Of a stretch of 64,000 nt of DNA, positions 52,492 to 61,881 are shown piece by piece. The translations under genes and the position numbers were made by a program. The notes under the pieces are model-generated. The model searched no databases, was not told the origin of the DNA, and saw only the letters and a program-made list of their open reading frames with translations. Location: positions 1 through 64,000 of the forward strand of contig CAJPFO010000058.1 of assembly GCA_905339255.1 (NCBI GenBank), in the 5' to 3' direction. The DNA is from Myxococcaceae bacterium. GTDB taxonomy: Bacteria; Myxococcota_A; UBA9160. Within the stretch, counting starts at the first letter, position 1, and every line of letters begins with the position of its first letter.

Positions 52492-53745
52492 TCAGAAGTT
52501 GTAGCCGCTCTCGTTGTGCAGCGAGAGGTCGAGACCGTGGCGCTCCTCCTGCTCGCTCGCGCGCAATCCGATCGCACGGTCGATGAGCTTCAGGATCACG
52601 AACGACGCCGCGATGCTCCACGCGGCGACGAGCCCGGCGCAGAAGATCTGCGTCGCGAGCTGCTTCGTCACGTCGAGTTCGGCGATCGTCCCTCCGAATG
52701 CCGTCGACGCGAAGACCGCGACCAGGATCGTTCCGACGATCCCGCCGACGCCGTGGACGCCGAAGACGTCGAGCGCGTCGTCGTAGCCGCCCCAGCGCTT
52801 GAGCGAGGTGGCTCCGAAGAAGCATGCGACCCCGGAGACGAGGCCGATCACCATCGCGCCCGGCGGTCCCACCGTTCCCGACGCCGGGGTGATCGCCGCG
52901 AGGCCCGCGATCGCACCGGTCGCGAACCCGAGCGCGGACGGCTTTCCGTACTTCGACCACTCGATCGTCATCCAGGTGAGCGCAGCCACCGCCGGCGAGA
53001 TCTGCGTGACGAGCATCGCCATGGCTGCCTGCGAGTTGGCGGCGACTGCGCTCCCCGCGTTGAATCCGAACCAGCCGACCCAGAGCATGCCGGTCCCGGC
53101 GACGGTGAGTGTGAGGCTGTGCGGGGTGAGCGCCGCGTGGCCGTAGCCCTCGCGGCGGCCGACGAGGATGGCGGCGACGAGCGCGGAGAGGCCGGCCGTG
53201 ATGTGCACGACGATCCCTCCCGCGAAGTCGAGGACGCCCATCGAGCCCATGTACGAGCCCGGCCCTCCCCAGACCATGTGGCAGACCGGCAGGTAGACGA
53301 CCGTGAACCAGAGTGCCGTGAACCAGAGCATCGCGGAGAACTTCATGCGCTCGGCGAACGCGCCGACGATGAGGGCGGGAGTGATGATCGCGAAGGTGAG
53401 CTGGAAGGTGACGTAGACCGCCTCGGGGACGCTCCCGACGACGCTCTCGCTCGTCACGCCGCGTAGGAAGAGCTTCGAGATCCCGCCGACGAACGAAGCG
53501 GAGTTGAGGACATCGGCCTGCATCCCGGCCGTATCGAAGGCGAGGCTGTAGCCGTAAGCGACCCAGAGCACGGTGACGAGTGCCGTGATCGCGAGGCATT
53601 GCATGAGGACCGAGAGGACGTTCTTCGTCCGCACCAGACCTCCGTAGAAGAGCGCGAGCCCGGGAATGGTCATGAAGAGCACGAGCGCCGTGGCGGTGAG
53701 GAGCCAGGCGGTGTCGGCGGCGCTCATGGGAGGGGAGGCGTTCAT
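52492..53745 (-). CDS. amtB: Ammonium transporter AmtB
   Basis: A 417-residue channel with 11 membrane helices. Motifs: LFYGGLVRTKNVLSVLMQ, the Asp and first pore His (LDFAGGIVVHITAG), LWVGWFGFNAGS and the second pore His (FGVHGVGGIVGT). The C-terminal tail (EQEERHGLDLSLHNESGY) is the PII/GlnK-contact region. ATG at 53745 is preferred over 53727 because GAGGAG precedes it. No glnK gene is adjacent, unlike most amtB loci. It may depend on the NtrBC pair at 26742-29310, but I found no sigma-54 site upstream. Confidence 0.95.
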   Translation of the reverse strand: MNASPPMSAADTAWLLTATALVLFMTIPGLALFYGGLVRTKNVLSVLMQCLAITALVTVLWVAYGYSLAFDTAGMQADVLNSASFVGGISKLFLRGVTSESVVGSVPEAVYVTFQLTFAIITPALIVGAFAERMKFSAMLWFTALWFTVVYLPVCHMVWGGPGSYMGSMGVLDFAGGIVVHITAGLSALVAAILVGRREGYGHAALTPHSLTLTVAGTGMLWVGWFGFNAGSAVAANSQAAMAMLVTQISPAVAALTWMTIEWSKYGKPSALGFATGAIAGLAAITPASGTVGPPGAMVIGLVSGVACFFGATSLKRWGGYDDALDVFGVHGVGGIVGTILVAVFASTAFGGTIAELDVTKQLATQIFCAGLVAAWSIAASFVILKLIDRAIGLRASEQEERHGLDLSLHNESGYNF

Positions 53746-54033
53746 GGCTCGGGCTCCTCGTTCGGGTCGGAGTGTGCCGGATCTGCGGCAGGCGCAGTGG
53801 AACACGGAAACGAGACCGGGAGCAAGTCCGCGGCGCGGTGGACCGGTGCCCACGGCTGGCCGGCGCGGGCCGGGGAGACGGTCGCGACGAGGAGGGATGC
53901 TGGCCGCTCGCACGCGGCCGTGACGCAGTGCGGCGTCGCCAGCTCGGGGCCCCAGGTCGACCGACACGAAGGAGCGTTCGGAGGTCTACGGCGTGATACG
54001 TTCCTGGCGAGCCCCGCCGCGGCAGGAGGAATC

Positions 54034-54435
54034 GTGAGAAAACTCGTCCTGATGCTCGGGATCGTCGTTTCCGTCGTGCTCCTCGCGCTGGCCATCGAGG
54101 TGATCGCCGCCGAGGACGGCGAAGTGGTCGTCCTGCGCACGCTCGACGAAAGCGGCGCCCCGATCGAGACGCGGCTCTGGATCGTCGACCACGAGGGGCA
54201 GCCCTTCCTGCGCGCGGGCAACGAGGGAGCGGGGTGGTTCGGAAGGCTTCGCGCGAAGCCCGAGGTCGAGGTCGTTCGCGGCGAGGAGACGCTCCTCGTC
54301 CGCGCCGTTCCGGAGCCCGCGGCTCGCGAGCGCGTGAACGCGCTGATGGCCGAGAAATACGGTTGGGCCGATGCCTACATCGGCGCGATCTTCTCGCGCG
54401 ACGACTCGGTTCCCGTTCGCCTCGAGCCACGCTGA
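54034..54435 (+). CDS. Small membrane-anchored protein with a split-barrel-like domain
   Basis: A 133-residue protein. An N-terminal membrane helix (about 3-22) leads to a domain with VVVLRTLDESGAPIETRLWIVD, WFGRLRAKPEVEVVRGEET and RVNALMAEKYGWADAYIG. The layout resembles short nitroreductase/PNPOx-like split-barrel proteins (deazaflavin-dependent type), but the match is weak. GTG at 54034 with GGAGGA just before it. It is divergent from amtB, with 288 bases between the starts. Confidence 0.65.
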   Translation: MRKLVLMLGIVVSVVLLALAIEVIAAEDGEVVVLRTLDESGAPIETRLWIVDHEGQPFLRAGNEGAGWFGRLRAKPEVEVVRGEETLLVRAVPEPAARERVNALMAEKYGWADAYIGAIFSRDDSVPVRLEPR

Positions 54436-54540
54436 TCCGGCAGGGAGCGGAGCGGCCGCCGGGCCGTCGGGGCCGTCGCGCGTTAGGGTAGGGCGCGCAG
54501 GGGGCGGACGACGCCGTGCCCCGTTTGCTGCGGAGGCTGT

Positions 54541-55539
54541 TTGACGGCGAGAGAGGCGCTCTGGATCGACGAGGAGCAGGTCGCGGCCCACGTGACGCTC
54601 GCCGAAGCCGTGCCGATGGTCGAGCACGCCCTCGCGACACAGGCACGCGGCGGGCTTGCTTCGCTCGTCGCGTGCCGGGCGCTCCAGGGCGACGCTTCGC
54701 TCCACACCTGCGGCGCGATCGGCTCAGGCTTCGCGGGAGCGAGGAGCTTCGTTCGCGCGGGGCGGCAGCCAACCCCCTTGCTCGTACTCTTCGACACCGA
54801 GGCGGGGGAGTTCCGGGCCGCGATCGAAGCCTCGGCGCTCGGTGAGCTTTGTTCGGCGGCAATCTCGTCCGTCGCCACCCGCTGGCTGGCCGCTCCGGAC
54901 GCCGCCGAACTCGCGATCCTCGGCGACGGGTCCGAGGCGCTCGCGCAGGTGGCGGCGGTGGCCCACGCGAGACGCTTGCGTCGGGTGCGCGTTCACCATC
55001 CCGACGGCGAAAGGAGGCGGCGCTTCGCGGCCGAACTCCGCGCACGGCTCTCTCGTGAAGTGGTCGAGGCCGAAACGATCGTGGATGCCGTCTGCGGTGT
55101 CCCGGTCGTCTCGGTCGCGACGAGCGGGATCGATCTCGCCCCCGCGGCCGGGTCGCTCGCACCGGGCACGCAGCTCCTCCTCGCGGGCGAGGCGGGCCGG
55201 ACGTATTGCGCCCTCGGCCGCGAGATCCTCTCGCGAGCCGATCGCATCGTCGTCGATGACCTTCGCAACGCGCGGGAGGGAGAGAGCGAAATCCGGCGCC
55301 TCCTTGGCGACGACGACGCCTCCTGGAAGCGGGTCGAAGCGCTCGGAGAGGTGATCGCGGAGCGTCGGGCGCGCACGGCCTCGCAGCGCCTCGTCGTCTT
55401 CGAATCGCTCGGGAGCGCCGTCGGAGAACTCGCGATCGCGGTCGAGGTGTACCACCGCGTGCTGCGCGCCGGCGGAGGGCGGACGATCCCGAGGCCCGAG
55501 CCCGTCCGTGCGCGTCTCATGCCCGGAGCGGGCGACTGA
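54541..55539 (+). CDS. Ornithine cyclodeaminase/mu-crystallin-family protein with altered active site
   Basis: A 332-residue protein. N-terminal half has the OCD layout (LWIDEEQVAAHVTLAEAV, LVLFDTEAGEFRAAIEASAL, SAAISSVATRWLA), followed by a Rossmann domain (LAILGDGSEALAQVAAVAHA). The catalytic Lys of the GVK motif is Ile60 (GAIGSG) and the Arg of LRTAA is Cys104 (LCSAA). The dinucleotide motif is GDGSEA rather than GxGxQA. It is therefore unlikely to be a true cyclodeaminase; another imine or ketone reductase role, or a binding role, is possible. TTG at 54541. Confidence 0.82.
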   Translation: MTAREALWIDEEQVAAHVTLAEAVPMVEHALATQARGGLASLVACRALQGDASLHTCGAIGSGFAGARSFVRAGRQPTPLLVLFDTEAGEFRAAIEASALGELCSAAISSVATRWLAAPDAAELAILGDGSEALAQVAAVAHARRLRRVRVHHPDGERRRRFAAELRARLSREVVEAETIVDAVCGVPVVSVATSGIDLAPAAGSLAPGTQLLLAGEAGRTYCALGREILSRADRIVVDDLRNAREGESEIRRLLGDDDASWKRVEALGEVIAERRARTASQRLVVFESLGSAVGELAIAVEVYHRVLRAGGGRTIPRPEPVRARLMPGAGD

Positions 55540-55578
55540 TCGCTCCGACCGCACCCGGGCGCTCGCGCCTCGCGGCGC

Positions 55579-55833
55579 TCAGGAGGACCGACCGCCCTCG
55601 CGTCCCCGCGGAGGCGTGACGTCGATCTCCTCGCGCGGCTCGTTGCGCCGGCGAAGCGTTGCGAGCGCGAGCGCGATCAGCGCGAGCAGGATCTCGTCGA
55701 CGAGCGGAATCACGTCCGGGACGAGCAGGTCGGCCGCGAAGATCGCCGCGACCAGCAGGGCGAGCTTCGGGAACCGCAGCCCCGAAGCCCAGCGCTCGAT
55801 GGCCGCCACGACCGGATTGCGAAGCGCTGCCAT
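55579..55833 (-). CDS. Small membrane protein
   Basis: An 84-residue protein with two hydrophobic stretches (LALLVAAIFAADLLVP near 24-39 and IPLVDEILLALIALALAT near 42-59) joined by the short PDVIP turn, and a charged tail. This P-D-x-I-P-x-x-D-E arrangement is seen in DUF1232-type and related small membrane proteins. Function unknown. Convergent with the OCD-like gene (39-base gap) and divergent from the DUF4184 gene. Confidence 0.65.
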   Translation of the reverse strand: MAALRNPVVAAIERWASGLRFPKLALLVAAIFAADLLVPDVIPLVDEILLALIALALATLRRRNEPREEIDVTPPRGREGGRSS

Positions 55834-56065
55834 GCGCAGAGGCTACGCAATCGTGCGCAAACTCGCCGGCGCACGGGATTGCTTGCCCGCCCCACGGAGG
55901 GATGCCACCCTTTCGCGTCGCCCGCGGAGCGCCGATGGGACGGTCGTGAAGCTCTTGCGCCCAGATCGCGTTCGAGACGAGATCCTCCCGGAGGCGTCGC
56001 CGGGACGCCATCTCTGCCGGCGAAGCTCTCTCGCGTGACGCCGGCGCACGGCGGGGAACGATCCG

Positions 56066-56857
56066 ATGCCCTTCACCCTTTCACATCCGGCCGCGGTGAT
56101 CCCGATCTTCCACCTGCTCCGGCGTCACACCGTGCTTTCCGCGCTCGTGATCGGCAGTGTCGTCCCGGACGTCTGGAACCTCGCGCCGAGTTCTCTCGCG
56201 CGGAGCGACACGCACTCGATGACGGGAGTGCTGTGGCCGAATCTGCCCCTCGGCCTCGCGATCTATGCGTTGTTCCACCTGGCGCTCAAGCGTCCGGCGG
56301 CCGCGCTCGCGCCGGTCCGGGTGCAACGGCGTCTCGCCCCGCTGCTCGCGGGCCCCGCCTGGCCCGGCTTCCCGCTCTCGAAGGTCGTGCTCTCGCTCCT
56401 GCTCGGAGCTGCGACGCACGTGGCCTGGGATTCGTTCACGCATGCCGGGGGACGCCTCGTCGAAGCCTTCCCCCTGCTCCAGCAGCGCGTGTTTCGCGGC
56501 ACCGGCCTTTCGATGCCGGCCTACCGCTTCGTCCAGCTCGCGAGCACGATCGTCGGGCTCGTGGCCGTGGTGCTCTGGTTCCGTCGCTGGTTCGTGCGGG
56601 CGCGCGCGAGCGAAGCGGTCGAAGACACCTCGGGACTTCGCATCGCGGCGGTTTCCGGAACGGTCGGCATCTGTTTCGGATTCGCGCTCCATGCGCTCCT
56701 CGAGCCGGGCTCCGCTCCGGCGTGGAGCGGGGGTTTCTACCCCGTGCTCCGAGAAGCCACCGTCGCGGGCCTCGAGGGTCTTCTCGCGGGGCTTCTCGCC
56801 TGGAGCGTCGCGTGGCACGCCGGAGTGTTCGTCGAGAAGCTGCGGTCGCCGCGGTAG
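56066..56857 (+). CDS. DUF4184 membrane protein
   Basis: A 263-residue polytopic protein: MPFTLSHPAAVIPI at the start, VIGSVVPDVWNL, LGAATHVAWDSFTHAGG and four or five membrane segments. Matches DUF4184, distantly like LexA-regulated/metal-dependent membrane hydrolases with His-Asp pairs (SHPA, HVAWDSFTH). A hydrolase role is possible but unproven. ATG at 56066. The 232 bases upstream hold no gene I can support. Confidence 0.85.
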   Translation: MPFTLSHPAAVIPIFHLLRRHTVLSALVIGSVVPDVWNLAPSSLARSDTHSMTGVLWPNLPLGLAIYALFHLALKRPAAALAPVRVQRRLAPLLAGPAWPGFPLSKVVLSLLLGAATHVAWDSFTHAGGRLVEAFPLLQQRVFRGTGLSMPAYRFVQLASTIVGLVAVVLWFRRWFVRARASEAVEDTSGLRIAAVSGTVGICFGFALHALLEPGSAPAWSGGFYPVLREATVAGLEGLLAGLLAWSVAWHAGVFVEKLRSPR

Positions 56858-56912
56858 GAGGCATGCCCGCGGTCCTTCCGCGAGCGCAGCGCGGCGCCGT
56901 GCCCGGACGGGG

Positions 56913-58001
56913 CTACTCCCGACGATCGAGGTGTTGTTCCACGAGCCTCGCCCAGAACGGACCTTCGAGCTCGCGCGCGATCGCGGCGTTGAGCGGGCGG
57001 CGAAGCGGGCTTCCGGAGGGCAGGACGAAGGCGAGGAACCCGCGGTCGAGGGCGCCGGGGACGATCGCGATCCGTTCCTCGAAGTCGCCCCTCGCGTGGT
57101 AGCGGAGCTCCGGCTCCCCGGCGACGACTGCGTCGATCTGGCCGGCGACGAGTGCGTCGAGCGCGGGAGGGACGTCGGCGAACCGAACCGGACGGATTCC
57201 TCGCTCGACCAGGAACTCCTCGACCGGCGACTCCTCGACCACGCCGACCCGGACACGAGCGAGATCCGCGAGCCCGCGGATCCTCGCGTGGAGCTCGTGC
57301 ACGGTGAGCTGCGACGCGATGATCCCGGTGACGAGCGAGACCAGCACGAGCGCGGCGAGCATCACGGCGACCGCGAATAGACGTCCGAACAGGGTGACGG
57401 GGGTCCGGTCGCCGTAGCCGACCGTGGTGACGGTCGCGGCGGCCCACCAGAACCCCTCGGCGATACCGCGCGCGGGCGATCCTCCGAAGTGTTCGGGGTT
57501 CCGGTGTCGCTCGATCCACCAGATCCCGATCGACGCGACGGCGAAGAGGACGACGAGCGCCGCGAGGGTGTAGCCGAGTCGCGGGGAGAGGTGGCCCACG
57601 ATCGAGTCGAGCCATCCCGCGGCGTTCGCGGGAACCGTCGCGATCGAGAAGGACTTCGAGAGGAAGGGGGTCGTGAACTCGACGTCCTCGAAGCGTGCCG
57701 AGCTGACCGGAACCGCGCCGGCGAAGGCGTCGATCTCGCCCTGGCCGATCGCTCGGAAGACCGCTGCGGGGGATGCGTACTCCCGCAACTCGTAGTCGAG
57801 CCCGAGATCGTCGGCCACCCGATGCCAGAGTTCGATGGCGATCCCGTTCCAGCGACCGCCCGCGTCCTTCATCGCGAAGGGAGGATCCTCGTAGATTCCG
57901 ACGCGGAGAATCTCGGCATCGTCCGCGCTCCGGGCCAGCGTCGCCGAGCACACGAGAACGAGCGCCGCGAGCGCCGAGCGAGCACGTCGAGATCCCACCA
58001 T
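56913..58001 (-). CDS. GluR0-like prokaryotic glutamate-receptor potassium channel
   Basis: A 362-residue protein. A signal peptide (1-25) precedes ligand lobe S1 (about 30-128; VGIYEDPPFAMKDAGGRW and the ligand Arg103 in SSARFEDVEFTTPF). TM1 is 143-165, the pore loop 184-200 carries the K+ filter TTVGYGD (192-198), TM2 is 205-230 and lobe S2 is 235-355. This inserts a K+ channel into a periplasmic amino-acid-binding protein, as in Synechocystis GluR0. It would open for potassium when a ligand binds in the periplasm. The ligand may or may not be glutamate. ATG at 58001 is set by the signal peptide. Confidence 0.9.
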   Translation of the reverse strand: MVGSRRARSALAALVLVCSATLARSADDAEILRVGIYEDPPFAMKDAGGRWNGIAIELWHRVADDLGLDYELREYASPAAVFRAIGQGEIDAFAGAVPVSSARFEDVEFTTPFLSKSFSIATVPANAAGWLDSIVGHLSPRLGYTLAALVVLFAVASIGIWWIERHRNPEHFGGSPARGIAEGFWWAAATVTTVGYGDRTPVTLFGRLFAVAVMLAALVLVSLVTGIIASQLTVHELHARIRGLADLARVRVGVVEESPVEEFLVERGIRPVRFADVPPALDALVAGQIDAVVAGEPELRYHARGDFEERIAIVPGALDRGFLAFVLPSGSPLRRPLNAAIARELEGPFWARLVEQHLDRRE

Positions 58002-58092
58002 CGTCCACGATTCTCGCACGGGGGACGCCGGGCGCGCCTGCTTTTCCGCAGCTCGCGAGTGGGCTATCCGGAACCTGGAGCAGGAGGGTCGA

Positions 58093-58374
58093 ATGTTCTC
58101 CGTGAACGAGTATTTCGAAGGTCGGGTCAAATCGCTCTCGTTTCGGACGGCCGAAGGGCCCGCAACGGTCGGGGTGATGGCGGAGGGGGAGTACGAGTTC
58201 GGGACCACGAGCGTCGAGCTCATGACGGTCACGAGCGGGTCGATCTCGGTCCGGCTTCCGGGAACCGACACCTGGATGAAGGTCGCGGCCGGGGAGTCGT
58301 TCAGCGTGCCGGCGAATGCCCGCTTCGGAGTCCGTGCCTCCGGGGACAGCTCGTATCTCTGCCTCTACCGCTGA
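58093..58374 (+). CDS. ppnP: Pyrimidine/purine nucleoside phosphorylase PpnP
   Basis: A 93-residue cupin of the PpnP (YaiE/DUF1255) family: [45 protein letters not shown] and [11 protein letters not shown]. The E. coli member splits several nucleosides with phosphate. Length equals the family norm. ATG at 58093, preceded by GGAGG. Divergent from the channel gene (91 bases between starts). Overlaps mtgA by up to 59 bases if the longest mtgA start is used. Confidence 0.93.
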   Translation: MFSVNEYFEGRVKSLSFRTAEGPATVGVMAEGEYEFGTTSVELMTVTSGSISVRLPGTDTWMKVAAGESFSVPANARFGVRASGDSSYLCLYR

Positions 58375-59101
58375 GCGGTCGCGACGCAAAGCCCCGCCGC
58401 AGCAGCGGCGGCGCAAGAGGCGATCCCTCGTGCGTCTCGCGGGCCGGATCGCGGTCGGCGTCCTGCTCGCGACCGTCGTCCCGATCGTGGCCCTCCGCTT
58501 CGTCGACCCCCCGACGACGGCCTTCATGATCCGCTACCGCGTGGCCTCGCTCTTCGAGAACTCGCCGCCGCTCGCTCACGAGTGGGTCGATTGGGACGGG
58601 ATCTCGCCGAGCGCGAAGCTCGCCGTGATCGCTTCCGAGGACCAGAAGTTCACGACGCACCGCGGATTCGACGTCGATTCGATCCGGGAGGCGTGGCGCC
58701 AGAGCGAGAAGGGGCGGCGCCTTCGAGGCGCGAGCACGATCTCGCAGCAGCTCGCGAAGAATCTCTTCCTCTGGCCGGGACGGAGTTGGCTCCGCAAGGG
58801 GCTCGAAACCTGGCTCACGGTCTGGATCGAGGCGCTTTGGCCCAAACGCCGCATCCTCGAGGTGTACCTGAACGTCGTCGAGTTCGGGCCCGGCGTCTTC
58901 GGCGTCGGTGCCGCAGCCGAGCACTTCTTCGAGCGCCCGGCTTCGAGGCTCACCCGCGGCCAGGCCGCGCTGCTCGCGGCCGTGCTCCCGAACCCCCGGC
59001 GCTTCCGGGTCGATCGACCCTCGGGCTACGTTCGCGCGCGCGCCGCGTGGATCGAGATCCAGATGCGAAGGCTCGGCCCCGCCACACTCGACGGTTTGTG
59101 A
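58316..59101 (+). CDS. mtgA: Monofunctional peptidoglycan transglycosylase MtgA
   Basis: A protein of up to 261 residues. A basic N terminus ([16 protein letters not shown]) and one membrane helix (about 42-60) lead to the GT51 domain: catalytic Glu in [53 protein letters not shown] and [16 protein letters not shown]. It polymerises glycan strands from lipid II in the periplasm. The ATG at 58316 lies inside ppnP; a GTG at 58430, just before the membrane helix, is an alternative start that would remove the overlap. Confidence 0.93.
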   Translation: MPASESVPPGTARISASTAERSRRKAPPQQRRRKRRSLVRLAGRIAVGVLLATVVPIVALRFVDPPTTAFMIRYRVASLFENSPPLAHEWVDWDGISPSAKLAVIASEDQKFTTHRGFDVDSIREAWRQSEKGRRLRGASTISQQLAKNLFLWPGRSWLRKGLETWLTVWIEALWPKRRILEVYLNVVEFGPGVFGVGAAAEHFFERPASRLTRGQAALLAAVLPNPRRFRVDRPSGYVRARAAWIEIQMRRLGPATLDGL

Positions 59102-59104
59102 GGG

Positions 59105-60136
59105 CTATCGGCGCACGAAGCGGTAGTGCGCGATCCCCCATTCGTCGCCTGCATGGAAGCCGAACATCTCGGCGCACGCCATGAAGAAGAGCCTCCAGCG
59201 ACCGAGCCAGCGCGCCGCGTCCTTCTTTCCATACACGCTCGCGAGCGCCGTCTTCGCCGCCTCGCGATGCGCGTCGAGTCTTGCGAGCCAGGCGTTGGCC
59301 GTCTTCTCGTAGTGGAGCCCCGAGACCCTCCAGCGCTCCTCGAGGACGAGATCGCGCTGGAAATGGAGCAGCAGCGCCTCGGAGGGCATGAGCCCCCCCG
59401 TGAAGAAGTTCCGCGCCATCCAGTCTCCGCGACCGGCGTCCTCGAAGGGGTAGCCATGGTGACGGTGCGCGAAGACGTGGACGAAGAGCCGGCCTCGAGG
59501 TCGGAGCCACGACGCGATCCGGGAGAAGAGGAGTTCGTGGTTCCGGACGTGCTCGAGCATCTCGACCGTGACCACGCGATCGAAACTCGCGTCCGGCTCG
59601 AAGTCGTTGATGTCGGCGGTGAGCACGCGGACGTTTCCGATCCCGGCGCGCTTCGCCTTCTCCTCGATGAAGGCGCGCTGGCTCGCCGAGTTCGAGACGG
59701 CGGTGATCCGGCTCGTGGGAAAGCGCTCGGCCATCCACAGCGTGAGCGATCCCCAACCGCAGCCGAGATCGAGGATCTCCTGCCCGGCGTCCAAGCAGGC
59801 GCGCTCTGCGGTCAGCGCGAGCATGGCTTCCTCGGCCGCGTCGAGGTCGCGTACACCGGGGGCGAAGAGCGAGCCGCTGTATTTGAGGCGTCGGCCGAGG
59901 ACGTTCTCGAAGAAGGCCGCCGGCACCTCGTAGTGTTGCCGGTTGGCGAGGTCGGGGACGAGCGCCACGGGGCTTTTCCGCAACGCCGCGACGAGGTCGT
60001 GCTCGGCGCCTGCGACGCTCCGGCGATCCTTCGCACGCTCCTCGCGAAGTCGCGTCCGGACGAGCGCCCGGATCGCGAGCCGGACGATCGCGTCCGGAAA
60101 GACGCCGCGCTCGGCCAGATCGACGACGCGATCCAT
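59105..60136 (-). CDS. Cyclopropane-fatty-acid-synthase-like SAM methyltransferase
   Basis: A 343-residue class I methyltransferase. The CFA-type region (NRQHYEVPAAFFENVLGRRL, KYSGSLFAPGVRDLDAAEEA) precedes the SAM motif LDLGCGWGSLTLWMAERFP, then VEMLEHVRNHELLF and VHVFAHRHHGYPFED. It would methylate unsaturated acyl chains of membrane lipids or a related substrate. It starts 7 bases after the fumarase stop, so they are probably co-transcribed; its 3' end is 3 bases from that of mtgA. Confidence 0.87.
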   Translation of the reverse strand: MDRVVDLAERGVFPDAIVRLAIRALVRTRLREERAKDRRSVAGAEHDLVAALRKSPVALVPDLANRQHYEVPAAFFENVLGRRLKYSGSLFAPGVRDLDAAEEAMLALTAERACLDAGQEILDLGCGWGSLTLWMAERFPTSRITAVSNSASQRAFIEEKAKRAGIGNVRVLTADINDFEPDASFDRVVTVEMLEHVRNHELLFSRIASWLRPRGRLFVHVFAHRHHGYPFEDAGRGDWMARNFFTGGLMPSEALLLHFQRDLVLEERWRVSGLHYEKTANAWLARLDAHREAAKTALASVYGKKDAARWLGRWRLFFMACAEMFGFHAGDEWGIAHYRFVRR

Positions 60137-60143
60137 GGCGCGG

Positions 60144-61754
60144 TCAGAGCCCCGCGAAGAAGTCGTTGCCCTTGTCGTCGACCACGATGAACGCCGGGAA
60201 GTCCTCGACCTCGATGCGGAAGATCGCCTCCATCCCGAGCTCGGGGTACTCGATCACGTCGACCTTCCGGATGCAATCGCGGGCGAGGATCGCCGCCGGG
60301 CCGCCGATGCTGCCGAGGTAGAAGCCACCGTGCTTCTGGCACGCCTGCGCGACGGCCTTCGAGCGGTTTCCCTTCGCGAGCGTCACGAAGCTTCCGCCGT
60401 GCTGCATGAAGAGGTCGACGTAGGAGTCCATCCGCCCCGCCGTCGTCGGCCCGAACGATCCCGACGCGAACCCGTTCGGGGTCTTCGCCGGACCGGCGTA
60501 GTAGATCGGATGGTCCTTCACGAACTGCGGAAGCCCCTCGCCCCGATCGATCCGTTCCTTCAATTTCGCGTGCGCGATGTCCCTCGCGACGATCATCGGC
60601 CCCGAGAGCGAGACACGGGTCTTGATCGGGTAGCGCGAAAGGGTCGCGCGGATCTCGCTCATCGGCCGACGGAGGTCGATCCAGACGACCTCTCCCTGCA
60701 GCTCCTCGGGAGTGGTGTCGGGGAAGTACTTCGCGGGGTTCGTCTCGAGCTGCTCGAGGAAAACGCCCTCGCGCGTGATCTTGCCGGCGACCTGGCGGTC
60801 GGCCGAGCAGGAGACGCCGATCCCCACCGGGCACGAGGCGCCGTGGCGGGGAAGCCGGATCACACGGACGTCGTGGCAGAAGTACTTGCCGCCGAACTGG
60901 GCGCCGATCCCGGTTTTCTGCGCGAGCTCGAGGACCTTCGCTTCGAGCTCGACGTCGCGGATCGCGTGGCCGAGCCGGTTTCCCGACGAAGGCAGTCCGT
61001 CGAGCGCGCGACAGCTCGCGAGCTTCACGGTCTTGAGCGTCATCTCGGCCGAGGTCCCGCCGACGACGATCGCCAGGTGGTATGGCGGACACGCGGCGGT
61101 TCCGAGCGTACGGATCTTCTGATCGATGAAGGCGAGCAGCGACTTCGGATTGAGAAGCGCCTTCGTCTCCTGGTAGAGGAACGTCTTGTTTGCGGAGCCG
61201 CCGCCCTTGGTGACGAAGAGGAAGCGGTACTCGTCCCCGTCGTCGGCGTAGAGATCGATCTGCGCCGGGAGATTCGTGCCGGTGTTCACCTCGTCGTACA
61301 TGTCGAGCGGTGCGACTTGCGAGTAGCGGAGGTTCGTCTCCGTGTAGGTCTTGAAGATCCCCCGCGCGAGCGCCTCTTCGTCGTGGCCTCCGGTGAAGAC
61401 GTACTGCCCCTTCTTCCCCATCACGATCGCGGTGCCGGTGTCCTGACACGACGGGAGCACCATGCCGGCCGAGACGTTCGCGTTCTGCAACATGTTCCTC
61501 GCGACGAAGCGATCGTTGTCGGAGGCCTCGGGGTCGTCGAGGATGGCCCGGAGCTGCGCGAGATGCCCGGGACGAAACAGGTGCGAGACGTCCCGGATCG
61601 CGTTTGCGGCGAGGCGTGTGAGGGCCTCCGGCTCGACGTCGAGGGTCGGCTGCCCCCGGTAGCTTCCCGTCGAGACGAACTCCCGCGTGAGCTCGCGCCA
61701 GGGCGTCGTGTCGGGGGCGAGCGGGAACATCTTCTGGAACTCGAACTCGGGCAT
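60144..61754 (-). CDS. fumA: Class I (iron-sulfur) fumarate hydratase
   Basis: A 536-residue homodimeric-type fumarase interconverting fumarate and malate in the TCA cycle. Three Cys for the [4Fe-4S] cluster are visible: [25 protein letters not shown] and [11 protein letters not shown]. The C-terminal beta domain has [20 protein letters not shown] and [11 protein letters not shown]. It is oxygen-sensitive in studied species. ATG at 61754 is preceded by GAGGAGACC. It shares a transcript with the CFA-like gene. Confidence 0.94.
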   Translation of the reverse strand: MPEFEFQKMFPLAPDTTPWRELTREFVSTGSYRGQPTLDVEPEALTRLAANAIRDVSHLFRPGHLAQLRAILDDPEASDNDRFVARNMLQNANVSAGMVLPSCQDTGTAIVMGKKGQYVFTGGHDEEALARGIFKTYTETNLRYSQVAPLDMYDEVNTGTNLPAQIDLYADDGDEYRFLFVTKGGGSANKTFLYQETKALLNPKSLLAFIDQKIRTLGTAACPPYHLAIVVGGTSAEMTLKTVKLASCRALDGLPSSGNRLGHAIRDVELEAKVLELAQKTGIGAQFGGKYFCHDVRVIRLPRHGASCPVGIGVSCSADRQVAGKITREGVFLEQLETNPAKYFPDTTPEELQGEVVWIDLRRPMSEIRATLSRYPIKTRVSLSGPMIVARDIAHAKLKERIDRGEGLPQFVKDHPIYYAGPAKTPNGFASGSFGPTTAGRMDSYVDLFMQHGGSFVTLAKGNRSKAVAQACQKHGGFYLGSIGGPAAILARDCIRKVDVIEYPELGMEAIFRIEVEDFPAFIVVDDKGNDFFAGL

Positions 61755-61863
61755 GGTCTCCTCGCACTCGGCTGGGAAGGAGAGATTAGCCGGACGGCGC
61801 CGACTCGACCCGCGATCGCCCACCGGCCGCGGCGCGGATCGGCCCCCGAAGCGCCGCCTCCCA

Positions 61864-61881
61864 TCGAGGGTCGATCTCCTA
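61864..61881 (-). repeat. Half copy of the stop-fused palindrome
   Basis: On the minus strand the rfaE2 stop TAG (61881-61879) continues as GAGATCGACCC, matching the left arm of the recurring element, then diverges (TCGATGG). No right arm is visible downstream. Confidence 0.45.

Noticed and set aside
53746-54033. Sigma-54 promoter or regulatory RNA in the amtB upstream gap
   Set aside because: No TGGC-N-TTGC box with correct spacing was found on the amtB strand; GC-rich small hairpins there are not above expectation.
55834-56065. Small gene in the 232-base gap before the DUF4184 gene
   Set aside because: Short open frames exist but lack a ribosome site and any protein-like pattern.
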